In this document: positions 16,771-25,001 of the stretch, piece by piece
How positions within the stretch are numbered: the stretch's first letter is position 1
Layout: the number at the start of each line of letters is the position of its first letter
Assembly (NCBI GenBank): GCA_963737705.1
Contig: CAVTTP010000006.1
Location: 1,240,001-1,304,000, forward strand
Direction: 5' to 3'
DNA: 64,000 bases
Origin: PALSA-607 sp963737705
GTDB taxonomy: Bacteria; Actinomycetota; Actinomycetes; Acidothermales; Acidothermaceae
Translations under genes and position numbers: made by a program
The notes under the pieces: model-generated
Database searches by the model: none
What the model was told of the DNA's origin: nothing
Seen by the model: only the letters and a program-made list of their open reading frames with translations

Positions 16771-18186
16771 ATGACGCTCGTGGCTGGCGTCGACTCCTCG
16801 ACGCAGTCGTGCAAAGTCGTCATTCGCGACGCTGACACTGGCGCGTTGGTTCGCGAAGGTCGGGCCGCGCATCCCGATGGCACCGAGGTCGATCCAGGGG
16901 CATGGTGGACGGCGCTTGGTGCCGCGCTGCGCGAAGCCGGCGGTCTCGACGACGTCGCGGGCCTCTCGGTCGCGGCGCAGCAACACGGCATGGTCTGTCT
17001 CGACGCGGCTGGTGATGTCGTGCGGCCGGCGTTGTTGTGGAACGACACCCGATCGGCGCCCGACGCCACCGCGCTGATCTCTGAATTGGGCGGCGGCGAT
17101 GCGCAGGCCGGAGCGCGGGCCTGGGCGGACGCGGTCGGCTCGGTGCCGGTCGCGTCGTTCACCGTGACAAAGCTGCGGTGGCTCGCGAGGCTCGAGCCGC
17201 ATAACGCTGAGCGAACTGCTGCCGTGTGCCTGCCGCATGATTGGTTGACCTGGCGCTTAGCCGCAAACGGCGCTCCCGATCTGGGGACGCTTGCCACTGA
17301 CCGCAGCGATGCGAGTGGCACCGGCTACTGGTCGCCGTCCGCCGGTGAATACCGCACCGATCTGTTGCACGGTGCGTTGGGTTTCGTGCCGCAATTGCCG
17401 CGCGTTCTTGGCCCCGCCGAGTCGGCTGGAGTCACGTCCACGGGGGTACGCCTCGGCGCTGGTGCGGGCGACAACGCCGGCGCGGCGCTGGGCCTCGGTG
17501 CGCGCCGCGGTGACGTCATCGTCTCGATTGGCACGTCGGGCACCGTGTTCGGCGTCAACGCAACCCCAACCGCAGACGCCGCAGGAGATGTCGCCGGGTT
17601 CGCCGACGCAAGTGGGCATTTCCTGCCGTTGGTGTGCACGCTAAATGCGGCACGTGTGCTTGACGCGACTGCGGCGATGCTCGGCGTCGATGCGCAAACA
17701 TTCGCCGAGCTCGCGCTGTCGGCGCCCGCCGGAGCCGACGGTCTCGTCGTCGTCCCTTACCTCGAGGGCGAGCGCACCCCGAATAGACCGAACGCAAGTG
17801 GTGCGATTCATGGCTGGCGGCTCGGCAACTCGACGGCCGCGCACCTGGCGAGGGCAAGTGTCGAGGGTGTGTTGTGCGGCCTCGCCGACGGGCTCGACGC
17901 GCTTCTCGCGCACGGGTTCGCCGTCGAACGCATTCTGCTTATTGGCGGCGGGGCACGCTCTGCAGCGATCCGTGGCATCGCGCCAGCAGTGTTCGGCCGG
18001 CCAGTCGCTGTACCGCCGGCTGGTGAATACGTCGCCGACGGTGCGGCACGGCAGGCGGCCTGGATGGTGAGCGGTGCCGCAGAGCCTCCGGTGTGGGAGT
18101 CGGCGGATACACAGATCTTCGAGGCGCCGGCCGCACCGTGGGTGCGAGCCCGATATGCCGAGGTGCGCGACCTCGTCCCGGGCTAG
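16771..18186 (+). CDS. xylB: Xylulokinase
   Basis: A 471-residue FGGY-family kinase phosphorylating D-xylulose to D-xylulose 5-phosphate, which enters the pentose phosphate pathway. The N-terminal phosphate loop AGVDSSTQSCKVV, the catalytic-Asp segment GAGAGDNAGAALG, the ATP-binding SIGTSGTVFG and the C-terminal LLIGGGARSAAIRGI are all visible. It follows xylA by 15 bp and forms a xylAB operon. No xylose transporter is encoded nearby, so uptake must be encoded elsewhere. Confidence 0.93.
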   Translation: MTLVAGVDSSTQSCKVVIRDADTGALVREGRAAHPDGTEVDPGAWWTALGAALREAGGLDDVAGLSVAAQQHGMVCLDAAGDVVRPALLWNDTRSAPDATALISELGGGDAQAGARAWADAVGSVPVASFTVTKLRWLARLEPHNAERTAAVCLPHDWLTWRLAANGAPDLGTLATDRSDASGTGYWSPSAGEYRTDLLHGALGFVPQLPRVLGPAESAGVTSTGVRLGAGAGDNAGAALGLGARRGDVIVSIGTSGTVFGVNATPTADAAGDVAGFADASGHFLPLVCTLNAARVLDATAAMLGVDAQTFAELALSAPAGADGLVVVPYLEGERTPNRPNASGAIHGWRLGNSTAAHLARASVEGVLCGLADGLDALLAHGFAVERILLIGGGARSAAIRGIAPAVFGRPVAVPPAGEYVADGAARQAAWMVSGAAEPPVWESADTQIFEAPAAPWVRARYAEVRDLVPG

Positions 18187-18212
18187 CTCCTCATACGTAG
18201 CGGCGGGGTTTA

Positions 18213-18518
18213 CTAAGCGGTCGCGGCCGCGTTGGGCGCGCTCAGCGCGCATGCGCAGCCGAAATCGCTGCACGCGATCACCATGTGGTGAGCTTCAGGT
18301 GGCACGTCGCACAGCGGATTCATGCACTGCCGGTCGCCCGCGGTGTGCCGCACGAGCGAGTCGTGGCAGTGCTCGAGATCGTCGTTGCACCATCTGCAGC
18401 GCGCGGTGTTCAGCTCAGCCACGATGACCGACACGTTTCCCGCCGGTGCGGTCTCGCGGGTCGCGGCTGTGAGCTTGCCCCTGCTCGGCCGCGCGTGCCG
18501 GCCTCTCGGGTCGTTCAT
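18213..18518 (-). CDS. Small Cys/His-rich protein of unknown function
   Basis: A 101-residue protein with a basic N-terminal stretch and a Cys/His-rich C-terminal half: CRWCNDDLEHCHDSLVRH, then CMNPLCDVPPEAHH and CACAL near the end. The pairs of CxxC and HC motifs suggest binding of one or two metal ions. ATG 18518 is chosen because the upstream extension in the same frame lacks such features and would run into the promoter of the divergent gene. It converges with xylB. I do not recognise the family. Confidence 0.55.
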   Translation of the reverse strand: MNDPRGRHARPSRGKLTAATRETAPAGNVSVIVAELNTARCRWCNDDLEHCHDSLVRHTAGDRQCMNPLCDVPPEAHHMVIACSDFGCACALSAPNAAATA

Positions 18519-18682
18519 GAGTACGAAGGTAGGCGCGACATGCGGCAATGTCGCTGCGACGCGCCCGACCGAACGTTCGCACCCAACCGCCGATCGGAGG
18601 AGTCGCGCGGCTGCGCGGGGTTCGTCCGGCAGCGGTAACGTGGCTGCTTCAACTCCAAGCACCCTCACGCAAAGGCATCGTC

Positions 18683-18958
18683 ATGACGCTGTTGGACAAA
18701 GCGAAGGTGGCCGCAGAGAAGGCGGCTGCTGCCGGCAAGCAGGGTATGCAGCAGGGCCAGGCCAAGATCGACGCGATCCAGACCAAGCGCAAGGCCGACG
18801 CGCTCCTGCGTGAACTTGGCGCCGCCTATTACGCCGAACTGCGGCACGGCGGCAGCCACGACGCGGTTGAAACCGTTGTCCAGGCGCTGGACGACCACGA
18901 GAAGGAGCACGGGTCGGTCGACGCTGACCCCACGGGTTCTGACGCCGAAGAGGGTTAG
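18683..18958 (+). CDS. Small charged helical protein
   Basis: A 91-residue hydrophilic protein, probably mostly helical: Ala/Lys-rich repeats near the N-terminus (AKVAAEKAAAAGKQGMQQGQ), then KIDAIQTKRKADALLRELGA, YYAELRHGG and an acidic C-terminus. Similar short proteins are widespread in actinobacteria without an assigned role. ATG 18683 begins the conserved-looking MTLLDKAK sequence. The tiny gene at 19009 follows 50 bp later in the same direction. Confidence 0.7.
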   Translation: MTLLDKAKVAAEKAAAAGKQGMQQGQAKIDAIQTKRKADALLRELGAAYYAELRHGGSHDAVETVVQALDDHEKEHGSVDADPTGSDAEEG

Positions 18959-19008
18959 AACACTGCATCGGGCGGGCACATCACTGTTCCCCGAGCAGGA
19001 GGACGTTG

Positions 19009-19179
19009 ATGGAACAGTCACACCACGATGTGGGCGCGATGATCCAAATCTCCGCTGACCAATGCAGGCGGGCGGCGCTCGCTGTATGTGGTGCTGCGAC
19101 GGACGCGGCAGACGCCCAACTGCTCCTCGACGCGCTCGGGCTGCGGCAGATTCTGACGAGCTTGGCGATCCCCGCCTAG
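19009..19179 (+). CDS. Tiny conserved-looking protein (56 residues)
   Basis: A 56-codon frame with GCAGGAGG 7 bp before ATG 19009. The peptide reads MEQSHHDVGAMIQISADQCR and continues with RRAALAVCGAATDAADAQLL and LDALGLRQILTSL. The C-terminal pattern (A-VCG-A-DA-D-LLLDALGL) looks like short actinobacterial proteins seen near other regulators; function unknown. Its codon choice is like the neighbouring genes (third positions mostly G/C), which supports a real gene. Confidence 0.6.
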   Translation: MEQSHHDVGAMIQISADQCRRAALAVCGAATDAADAQLLLDALGLRQILTSLAIPA

Positions 19180-19191
19180 CGATCCCCGCTG

Positions 19192-20853
19192 TCAGCTGTC
19201 GTCGTCCAGGCGGGCTGGCCGCGATGGTGACCGTCGGGTGGGCTGGGTTCGCTCAGGCCGCTGAGGCGCCGGTTGTACTCGCACATTCGACTGCACGATC
19301 GGCCTCGTCGCTGGGTCGGGTGTAGCTGGGTCGAGTGTTGCTGGGTTGGGTATTGCAGGGTCGGCGTGCGAGCTGGCCGGTGCCGGGGCTGGCGGTCGTG
19401 CGGCGGCGGCCGCTCGCGCTCCGCTCTTGGCGACGTTCGTTGGAGTGACGTTGCTTGGCTCCGGCGCCTTCGCGTCGGTCACCTTTACATTCGCGACCTT
19501 TACATTCGCCACATTGTCTACCGGGCCGGGCTTGGTGCGCGCCGCCGCTCTCTTGCGAGGACTTGTCGGCTGGCTCGACTCGTTGCGCGTTGGAACTGGA
19601 GTTGGCGGGTTCACCAATCGCGGCGGCGGGCTCGCTGCACTGAACGCAGCCGCCGGGGCCTGCCCGCCAACGTCGTCCGCGGCGTTCGCCATCGCATTCG
19701 CCTTCGGAGTTGCTGCGCCCATTGAACGCTTTGCGTAGGTGCCGCCCACCGTAGCGACCACCAGGGTCAGCACTGCGGCGCCCAGAATCGCGCCGCCTTC
19801 GCCAGGCTGCAGCAAGCCGCTTTGCGCGCCGAGCGCCGTCGCTGCGACGGGGACGCCGAGTTGCGCTGTAGCCAGTACGGCAAGCGGCAATGGCTGACCG
19901 ACGAGCCGTGCGAGCGCGTGAATCGCAGTAGTAGCCACCGCGAGGCCCAGCGCGAGAACGACCAGCCGCGGATGGTGGGCCAGGGCGCGAAGGTCGATGG
20001 ACGCACCGAGCCAGATGAAGAAGATGGGGCCGAGGAAGCCTTCTGTGACAGCGAAGAGTTGGCCAGCAAGACGCCGCGGAGTGCCGATGGCGGACAGCGC
20101 CAGGCCGAATGCGAATCCGGCCAGCATTACCGACACGTGGACGTTGACGGCTAACCCGGCGAGCGCAAAAAGAGCAGCCAGGCTGACGCGCATCTCAAGG
20201 CCAAAGCTGTGCTGAATGCTGACCCTTTGCAGCTTGGTGATCAGGTCGCGATCCGCAAGCTCGCGCAAGATGAGGTAGAAGAGGCCCGCCACAGCCAGCA
20301 CGATGACGGCGCCTACCGCCGCTCGACCCGCTTTTGACGGGTCCGCAGCCAAAGGCAGCGCGATGATGCAGGCGGTGTCAGCGATGGCAACTTGTGCCAT
20401 CAGCGTCAGGACCCGGTCTCCCGACAATCCTTCGCCATCGATGATCGGCATGATGACCGCCGCCGAGCTGGACGACAGCAGCACGGCGTAGAGCGCGGTG
20501 TGATGCGTGTGCCCCAGCGACGAGAGCGCGGCGGCGACTGGTACCGCGACGATGCCGGTTCCGATTACGAGTAGCAAACCGCGGCCGGCAGCCTTTCGTA
20601 GAGCACGATTGGCGATCGGCACGTGCGAGCCGGCGACGAGCATTACCAAGCCGAACCCGGCCTGGGCGAGGAAGCTCAGGATCGGGTCACTCGAATGGAT
20701 CACCCGAAACCCGGTCTGGCCGAGAATCACACCGACTGCTAGCTCGCCGACCACAATCGGGGCGCCATAGCGGCGCGGCACCGCTAGCAGCGGACCGATG
20801 ATGCTGACGGCGATGATGCCGGCGAGGCCGAGCAGAGTCACGGCAGACAACAT
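19192..20853 (-). CDS. Cation:proton antiporter (CPA2 type) with disordered C-terminal tail
   Basis: A 553-residue membrane protein. Residues 1-385 hold about 11-12 hydrophobic segments in the Na+/H+ exchanger (KefB/NapA-like) pattern, e.g. LLGLAGIIAVSIIGPLLAV, ELAVGVILGQTGF and GPIFFIWLGASIDLRAL. The last 165 residues are a low-complexity tail rich in Pro, Ala, Thr and Arg, with the short repeat VANVKVANVKV that comes from a 15-bp DNA duplication (19481-19510). It probably exports Na+ or K+ in exchange for protons. There is no TrkA-N (KTN) domain, which KefB-type proteins usually have. Confidence 0.85.
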   Translation of the reverse strand: MLSAVTLLGLAGIIAVSIIGPLLAVPRRYGAPIVVGELAVGVILGQTGFRVIHSSDPILSFLAQAGFGLVMLVAGSHVPIANRALRKAAGRGLLLVIGTGIVAVPVAAALSSLGHTHHTALYAVLLSSSSAAVIMPIIDGEGLSGDRVLTLMAQVAIADTACIIALPLAADPSKAGRAAVGAVIVLAVAGLFYLILRELADRDLITKLQRVSIQHSFGLEMRVSLAALFALAGLAVNVHVSVMLAGFAFGLALSAIGTPRRLAGQLFAVTEGFLGPIFFIWLGASIDLRALAHHPRLVVLALGLAVATTAIHALARLVGQPLPLAVLATAQLGVPVAATALGAQSGLLQPGEGGAILGAAVLTLVVATVGGTYAKRSMGAATPKANAMANAADDVGGQAPAAAFSAASPPPRLVNPPTPVPTRNESSQPTSPRKRAAARTKPGPVDNVANVKVANVKVTDAKAPEPSNVTPTNVAKSGARAAAAARPPAPAPASSHADPAIPNPATLDPATPDPATRPIVQSNVRVQPAPQRPERTQPTRRSPSRPARLDDDS

Positions 20854-20885
20854 AGTGGCCGGGACACGCTCGCCCGAGATGCAGC

Positions 20886-20915
20886 GATGGCCGGCCCTAG
20901 TGCGGGCCGGCCATC
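20886..20915 (-). terminator. Hairpin after the yceI-type gene
   Basis: GATGGCCGGCCC and GGGCCGGCCATC form a perfect 12-bp stem with a 6-nt loop. It lies 30 bp beyond the stop of the leftward YceI gene and 33 bp upstream of the antiporter start, so it separates the two units. Confidence 0.75.
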
Positions 20916-20946
20916 AGGTGTGAGTAGCTGTTGCTGCGGGATCGCC

Positions 20947-21510
20947 TTACGGCTGGAGAACGGCCTCAATCTCGAGGTGAATCGCGATCTTGTCGGCGAC
21001 GACCGCGCCACCGGTCTCGAGCGCGGCGTTGAAGTTGACGCCGAAGTCGCGGCGGTTGATGTCCGCGGTGGCGGTGAAGCCCGCGCGCGTGCCGCCGTAA
21101 GCGTCAGGGCCGAAGCCGTTCAACTCAAGGCGCAGCGGTACGTCCTTGGTCACGCCCTTGAGCGTGAGCTGCCCGTCGAGAATCAGGTCGTCACCGTCTT
21201 GCCGGACGCCGGTCGAGCGGTAGGTCATGGTCGGGTAGGTCTCGACCTCGAAGAAGTCGGCGCTGCGGATGTGGTCATCGCGCTGCGTGTTACCGGTGTC
21301 GATCGAGTTGAGCTCGATCGTTGCGGTGACGGAGGAGTCGGCCGCGTTCTCGCCGGTCACGATCTGGCCTTCGAACTTGGTGAAGCGGCCACGGACCTTC
21401 GCCACGACCATGTGCCGGACAACGAAGCCGACATCGGAGTGGACTGGGTCGATGGCCCAGGTGCCAGCCACGTAGCCAGGAACAGTTTCGATCGTGGTGC
21501 TTGTAGTCAT
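20947..21510 (-). CDS. YceI-family lipid/isoprenoid-binding protein
   Basis: A 187-residue protein of the YceI lipocalin-like family, which binds polyisoprenoid-type lipids in a beta-barrel. Typical sequence signs are WAIDPVHSDVGFVVRHMVVAKVRG near residue 18, TATIELNSIDTGN and the C-terminal RRDFGVNFN. There is no signal peptide, so it is cytoplasmic, unlike E. coli YceI. ATG 21510 is chosen over an upstream in-frame codon because AAAGGTC precedes it and the upstream codons cover an operator. It is divergent from marR and almost certainly under its control. Confidence 0.92.
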   Translation of the reverse strand: MTTSTTIETVPGYVAGTWAIDPVHSDVGFVVRHMVVAKVRGRFTKFEGQIVTGENAADSSVTATIELNSIDTGNTQRDDHIRSADFFEVETYPTMTYRSTGVRQDGDDLILDGQLTLKGVTKDVPLRLELNGFGPDAYGGTRAGFTATADINRRDFGVNFNAALETGGAVVADKIAIHLEIEAVLQP

Positions 21511-21530
21511 CGCCGTTGACCTTTCGATTA

Positions 21531-21542
21531 TTGAGCCCTCAA
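21531..21542. promoter_or_regulatory. MarR-type operator copy 1 (TTGANNNNTCAA)
   Basis: TTGAGCCCTCAA is a palindrome with 4-bp TTGA/TCAA arms (5 bp including the G/C). It lies just upstream of the yceI start. A second copy with the same arms lies 41 bp away. Confidence 0.7.
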
Positions 21543-21571
21543 CCTCTGAGAGCGAACGTAGCATTAAACGA

Positions 21572-21583
21572 TTGAGTGTTCAA
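21572..21583. promoter_or_regulatory. MarR-type operator copy 2 (TTGANNNNTCAA)
   Basis: TTGAGTGTTCAA has the same arms as the copy at 21531 and lies 32 bp before the marR start. Two equal sites in a divergent marR/yceI promoter region point to co-repression of both genes by the MarR protein. Confidence 0.75.
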
Positions 21584-21615
21584 CTATCTTCCCGGTTTTT
21601 AGGTACCATTCCTTC

Positions 21616-22167
21616 ATGCCTGCCAAATCGAAGCCGTCGACGCACGTGCTCCCGGCGCAGCGAGGCCCCGTCAAGGAGCCGCGCTGGCTCAGCGACGAAG
21701 AGCAAGCGATGTGGCGCTCCTACATCGAGTCGACCCAGATGCTGATGGATCGGCTTGACCAAGAGCTCCAGCGAGACAGCGGCATCCCGCACACCTATTA
21801 CGAGGTGCTGGTCCGCCTCTCCGAGGTCCCCGACCGACGATTGCGGATGAGCGCACTGGCCGACCGCTCCATGTCGTCGCGTAGCCGGCTCTCTCACGCC
21901 GTTGCGCGGCTTGAAGAGAACGGCTGGGTTCGCCGGGAGATCTGCCCGACCGACCGCCGCGGCCAAGTCGCCGTGCTGACCGATGCCGGATTCGCAGCGC
22001 TCGCCGCCGCGGCACCCGGCCACGTTGAGGGTGTCCGCACCCACCTGCTCGACCCGTTGACACCAGAGCAGGTGAAGCAGTTGGCCGAAATCTGCGCGAT
22101 CATCGCCGAACGGCTGCGCGAGACCGGATCCAGTTGCTTTGGCGACGAGGAAAACTCCGAGAGCTGA
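21616..22167 (+). CDS. MarR-family transcriptional regulator
   Basis: A 183-residue winged-helix regulator. The core runs from residue about 30 (SDEEQAMWRSYIESTQMLMD) through the recognition helix MSALADRSMSSRSRLSHAVA and the wing ENGWVRREICPTDRRGQVAV to a C-terminal dimerisation helix. The DRRG wing motif is classical for MarR proteins. No reactive Cys pair of OhrR type is present near the N-terminus, so ligand binding rather than oxidation is more likely. It is divergent from yceI, with the two TTGANNNNTCAA palindromes in between. Confidence 0.93.
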   Translation: MPAKSKPSTHVLPAQRGPVKEPRWLSDEEQAMWRSYIESTQMLMDRLDQELQRDSGIPHTYYEVLVRLSEVPDRRLRMSALADRSMSSRSRLSHAVARLEENGWVRREICPTDRRGQVAVLTDAGFAALAAAAPGHVEGVRTHLLDPLTPEQVKQLAEICAIIAERLRETGSSCFGDEENSES

Positions 22168-22205
22168 CATGCACCCGGACGCACCGCTCCTGCGTCCTTG
22201 AGCGC

Positions 22206-23480
22206 ATGACTACTTCATGGACGACGCGAGCGAGCGGCCTCACGCTCGTTGCGCTTATCGCGGCTGCTGGGTGTTCCAGCAAGACGCATACAGCTTCCCC
22301 CGGCAGCAGTGCGCCGGTCAGTACCCCGGCAGCATCAGCCCCGCCTGCGGTTTCGTCGCCGGCAGCACCGGCGACATCGGCGGCCGCCTCACCAAGTGGC
22401 ATCTCTTCGGGCCCCTCCTACTTGTTACCGCCGGCGTCGTCGACGAGTGCGCCGCCCGCGCCCCCGGCCACCGCCGCGGCGGTCTCCCTGACCGGTTTCA
22501 AGCCGGCGTCGGTCACCTTCGTATCGGCGACCCAAGGTTTCGTCCTCGGCGTGCAGACGTGCGCGGGCGCGACCTGCACGACGCTCGCATCGACAAGTAA
22601 CGCGGGCGCGACGTGGTCCTTTGTCGGCACAGTGCCTGCGGCGGTGGGCGGCTCGAACCCGGCAGTCTCGAAGGTTCGCTTCGCCACCAAGAACGACGGC
22701 TGGGCGTTCGGACCACAGCTGTGGTCGACGCACGACGGTGGCCGCACGTGGGTGCACCAGACGACGCCTGGCCCGGTGAGCGACGTTGAGGCCTCGGGCG
22801 GAGTTGCTTATGCGCTAGTGGCGAGTTGCGGCACGGAACCTTGCGCGCAGGGTGACCGGCTGCTGAAGACGCCGGTCTCGTCCGACGCGTGGACAGCGAT
22901 TTCCGGTCCGAAACTGGGAGACGGGTCAGGCTCGCTCGCTTCGCACGGCAACACCGTGTGGGTCGTCGTGAACGGCGGCGCAGCCAGCATCTTCGGCATG
23001 GTTGTTGGCGGCAGCAGTTGGCACCAGCTCGCGAACCCTTGCGCCGCGGCGGGTGCTGACCTTGCGCTGGTGGGTGTCGCGCCGGTGTCGACCACCCAAC
23101 TCTTCGAGTTGTGTGCAGGCGATCCGGGAGCAGGTAGCGAGACCAAGGCCGTGTTGTTCTCTTCCGACGGCGGCGCGCATGCGACTGCCACCAGCGCGGC
23201 ACCGGCGCGCGGTGGTATCGCCAGCGGAATCGCAGCGGCAAGCACGGCAGTAGTCGCGGTGCCTGCGTCATCGGGTGCGAGCTACGTCTACCGGTCGGCC
23301 GACGGCGGCCACACCTGGGGCACGCCGCTGAACCAAGGTGACGGTGGAGTCGGGTACTTCGACGTCGGGTTCACCACTGCGACGCAAGGCGTTGCCGTCT
23401 ACGGGAACCCTTCTCAAGGCAACTCGTCGCTGCTGATGACCCACGATGCAGGCGCCACCTGGAAGGCCGTCACGTTCTGA
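22206..23480 (+). CDS. Exported lipoprotein with BNR/sialidase-like beta-propeller repeats
   Basis: A 424-residue protein with a lipoprotein signal peptide (lipobox LIAAAGC, Cys23), followed by a Ser/Pro/Ala-rich spacer to about residue 90 and a repeat-rich domain. The repeats are of the BNR/Asp-box type: SNAGATWSFV, STHDGGRTWVH, SSDGGAHATA, SADGGHTWGT and THDAGATWKAV, spaced about 40-75 residues apart, indicating a beta-propeller on the outer surface. No sialidase active-site residues can be assigned, so a binding or structural role is more likely. ATG 22206 is the start that gives a proper signal peptide. Confidence 0.82.
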   Translation: MTTSWTTRASGLTLVALIAAAGCSSKTHTASPGSSAPVSTPAASAPPAVSSPAAPATSAAASPSGISSGPSYLLPPASSTSAPPAPPATAAAVSLTGFKPASVTFVSATQGFVLGVQTCAGATCTTLASTSNAGATWSFVGTVPAAVGGSNPAVSKVRFATKNDGWAFGPQLWSTHDGGRTWVHQTTPGPVSDVEASGGVAYALVASCGTEPCAQGDRLLKTPVSSDAWTAISGPKLGDGSGSLASHGNTVWVVVNGGAASIFGMVVGGSSWHQLANPCAAAGADLALVGVAPVSTTQLFELCAGDPGAGSETKAVLFSSDGGAHATATSAAPARGGIASGIAAASTAVVAVPASSGASYVYRSADGGHTWGTPLNQGDGGVGYFDVGFTTATQGVAVYGNPSQGNSSLLMTHDAGATWKAVTF

Positions 23481-23517
23481 CGCGGATGCGCGGGCCGTGC
23501 CGCGGGATACTCGGCCC

Positions 23518-24162
23518 GTGGCTCACGTGCGCACTCTCGACATCGGACCGGAACGGCTCGAGCGTTGGGTCACCGGATTCGGGGAACGGCACGGCGGCGC
23601 GCAGTGGACGGTGGTCGACGATGGCATGCAGTTCACTGCGGCGGACGGCGCAACTGCTGCACTTGCCGCCCCTTTCCCGCCGTTGCCGGTGGGGTGGGCG
23701 AACGAGCAGCCGATTGCCGCGATCGTCTCGCACGCGCAGGCGCCGCGGGTGATCGCGATCCTGCTGGTACGGCTCGGGGGCTACGCCGCAGGCGTCTTTG
23801 ACCGGGACGAACTGATCGCGTCGAAGGTGGGTTCGCGCCAGGTTCACGGTCGGTCCGCTGCGGGCGGTTGGTCGCAGCACCGCTTCGCCCGCCGGCGGGA
23901 GGGCCAGGTCAAGGTGGCGTTGGACAAGGCCGCGGACACCGCGGCTGAGGTGATACTGCCCCTGCTCTCACGACTCGACGCGGTCGTTACCGGTGGCGAT
24001 CGGACGGCGTTGCATACGGTGCTTGCAGATCCGCGGCTGGCGCGTTTACGCCCCTTAGTGACCGCGCGCATCCTCGACGTCCCCGACCCGCGTGCCCGTG
24101 TATTGAGAAACAGCCTGCACGCGAGTCGCGCGATCCGCGTGACGCTCGCCGAGCCGGACTGA
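23518..24162 (+). CDS. acVLRF1-family peptidyl-tRNA hydrolase / release-factor-like protein
   Basis: A 214-residue protein of the actinobacterial Vms1-like release factor 1 family (aeRF1-type fold). The diagnostic central segment VHGRSAAGGWSQHRFARRR carries the GGxSxxRF pattern with the Gln expected to act in peptidyl-tRNA hydrolysis. The C-terminal part has GDRTALHTVLADPRLARL. Family knowledge points to release of nascent chains from tRNA on stalled or split ribosomes; this has not been shown for this protein. GTG 23518 is chosen because it starts the AHVRTLDIG core just after the lipoprotein stop. Confidence 0.8.
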   Translation: MAHVRTLDIGPERLERWVTGFGERHGGAQWTVVDDGMQFTAADGATAALAAPFPPLPVGWANEQPIAAIVSHAQAPRVIAILLVRLGGYAAGVFDRDELIASKVGSRQVHGRSAAGGWSQHRFARRREGQVKVALDKAADTAAEVILPLLSRLDAVVTGGDRTALHTVLADPRLARLRPLVTARILDVPDPRARVLRNSLHASRAIRVTLAEPD

Positions 24163-24181
24163 CGCCCACCTCTCGCCTACG

Positions 24182-24976
24182 TCACCGGTGCAGCAGGGCG
24201 AGTGCGTCGTCGTGAAGTTTGCCGTTGGTGCAGACGATGCTTGGTGCCGACGGACTTGGTGCGCCGTCGGTGCCGGTCACGCGGCCGCCTGCTTCTTCGA
24301 CGATCACGACGAGTGCGGCGACGTCCCAGATCGAAACCTCGGGCTCCGTCGAGACGTCGACGGCGCCTTCGGCAACAAGTAGGTGCGACCAGAAATCGCC
24401 GTACGCGCGAGTACGCCACACCGACGCAGCGAGTTCGTTGAAACCCGCCGACCGCAGGCCCCAATCGGAGAGGTCGGAGTACGACAGCGAAGCGTCCGCG
24501 AGGGTGCTTACGGCAGAGACCTGATTGCGCCGCGGCTCTGAGCCTGCTCGCGACGTCCAACTATCGAGACCGCGACCGGCCCACCACCGGTGACCGAGTG
24601 CGGGGGCAGTTGCTGCTCCGACGACGACCTCAGGCCCGTCCATCAACGCGATCAGAGTTGCCCACACCGGCACACCTCTGACGAAGTTCTTTGTCGCGTC
24701 GATCGGGTCGATGACCCATCGCCGTCCCGTCGTGGAGGAGTTGGCGCCGAACTCCTCGCCGACAATCGCATCGCCTGGTCGAAGCTCAGCGAGCTTCGTG
24801 CGAATGGCTGTCTCGACGGCGCGGTCGGCATCACTGACTGGGGTGAGATCTGGCTTGGTCTCCACCCGCAGGTCCGTGGCCCGAAAGCGTGCCGTGCTGA
24901 TCTCGTCGGCGATGTCCGCGAGGTGCAAAGCGAGGGAGAGGTCTTCGCTGACGGTAAACGTGGGCGTGTCGGGCAT
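24182..24976 (-). CDS. hisN: Histidinol-phosphatase, inositol monophosphatase fold
   Basis: A 264-residue Mg2+-dependent phosphatase. Metal-binding motifs are VGEEFG, WVIDPIDATKNFVRG (the DPxDxT signature) and the C-terminal SIWDVAALVVIVEEAGG. These are the marks of the IMPase superfamily; the actinobacterial subgroup of this length that is encoded close to aroA and rsgA is usually the HisN histidinol-phosphatase of histidine synthesis. Myo-inositol phosphatase activity is the alternative. The ATG at 24976 is chosen; the start is 25 bp from the divergent Nudix gene. Confidence 0.82.
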   Translation of the reverse strand: MPDTPTFTVSEDLSLALHLADIADEISTARFRATDLRVETKPDLTPVSDADRAVETAIRTKLAELRPGDAIVGEEFGANSSTTGRRWVIDPIDATKNFVRGVPVWATLIALMDGPEVVVGAATAPALGHRWWAGRGLDSWTSRAGSEPRRNQVSAVSTLADASLSYSDLSDWGLRSAGFNELAASVWRTRAYGDFWSHLLVAEGAVDVSTEPEVSIWDVAALVVIVEEAGGRVTGTDGAPSPSAPSIVCTNGKLHDDALALLHR

Positions 24977-25001
24977 GGTCGGCACGCTATACGGTCGACC
25001 C

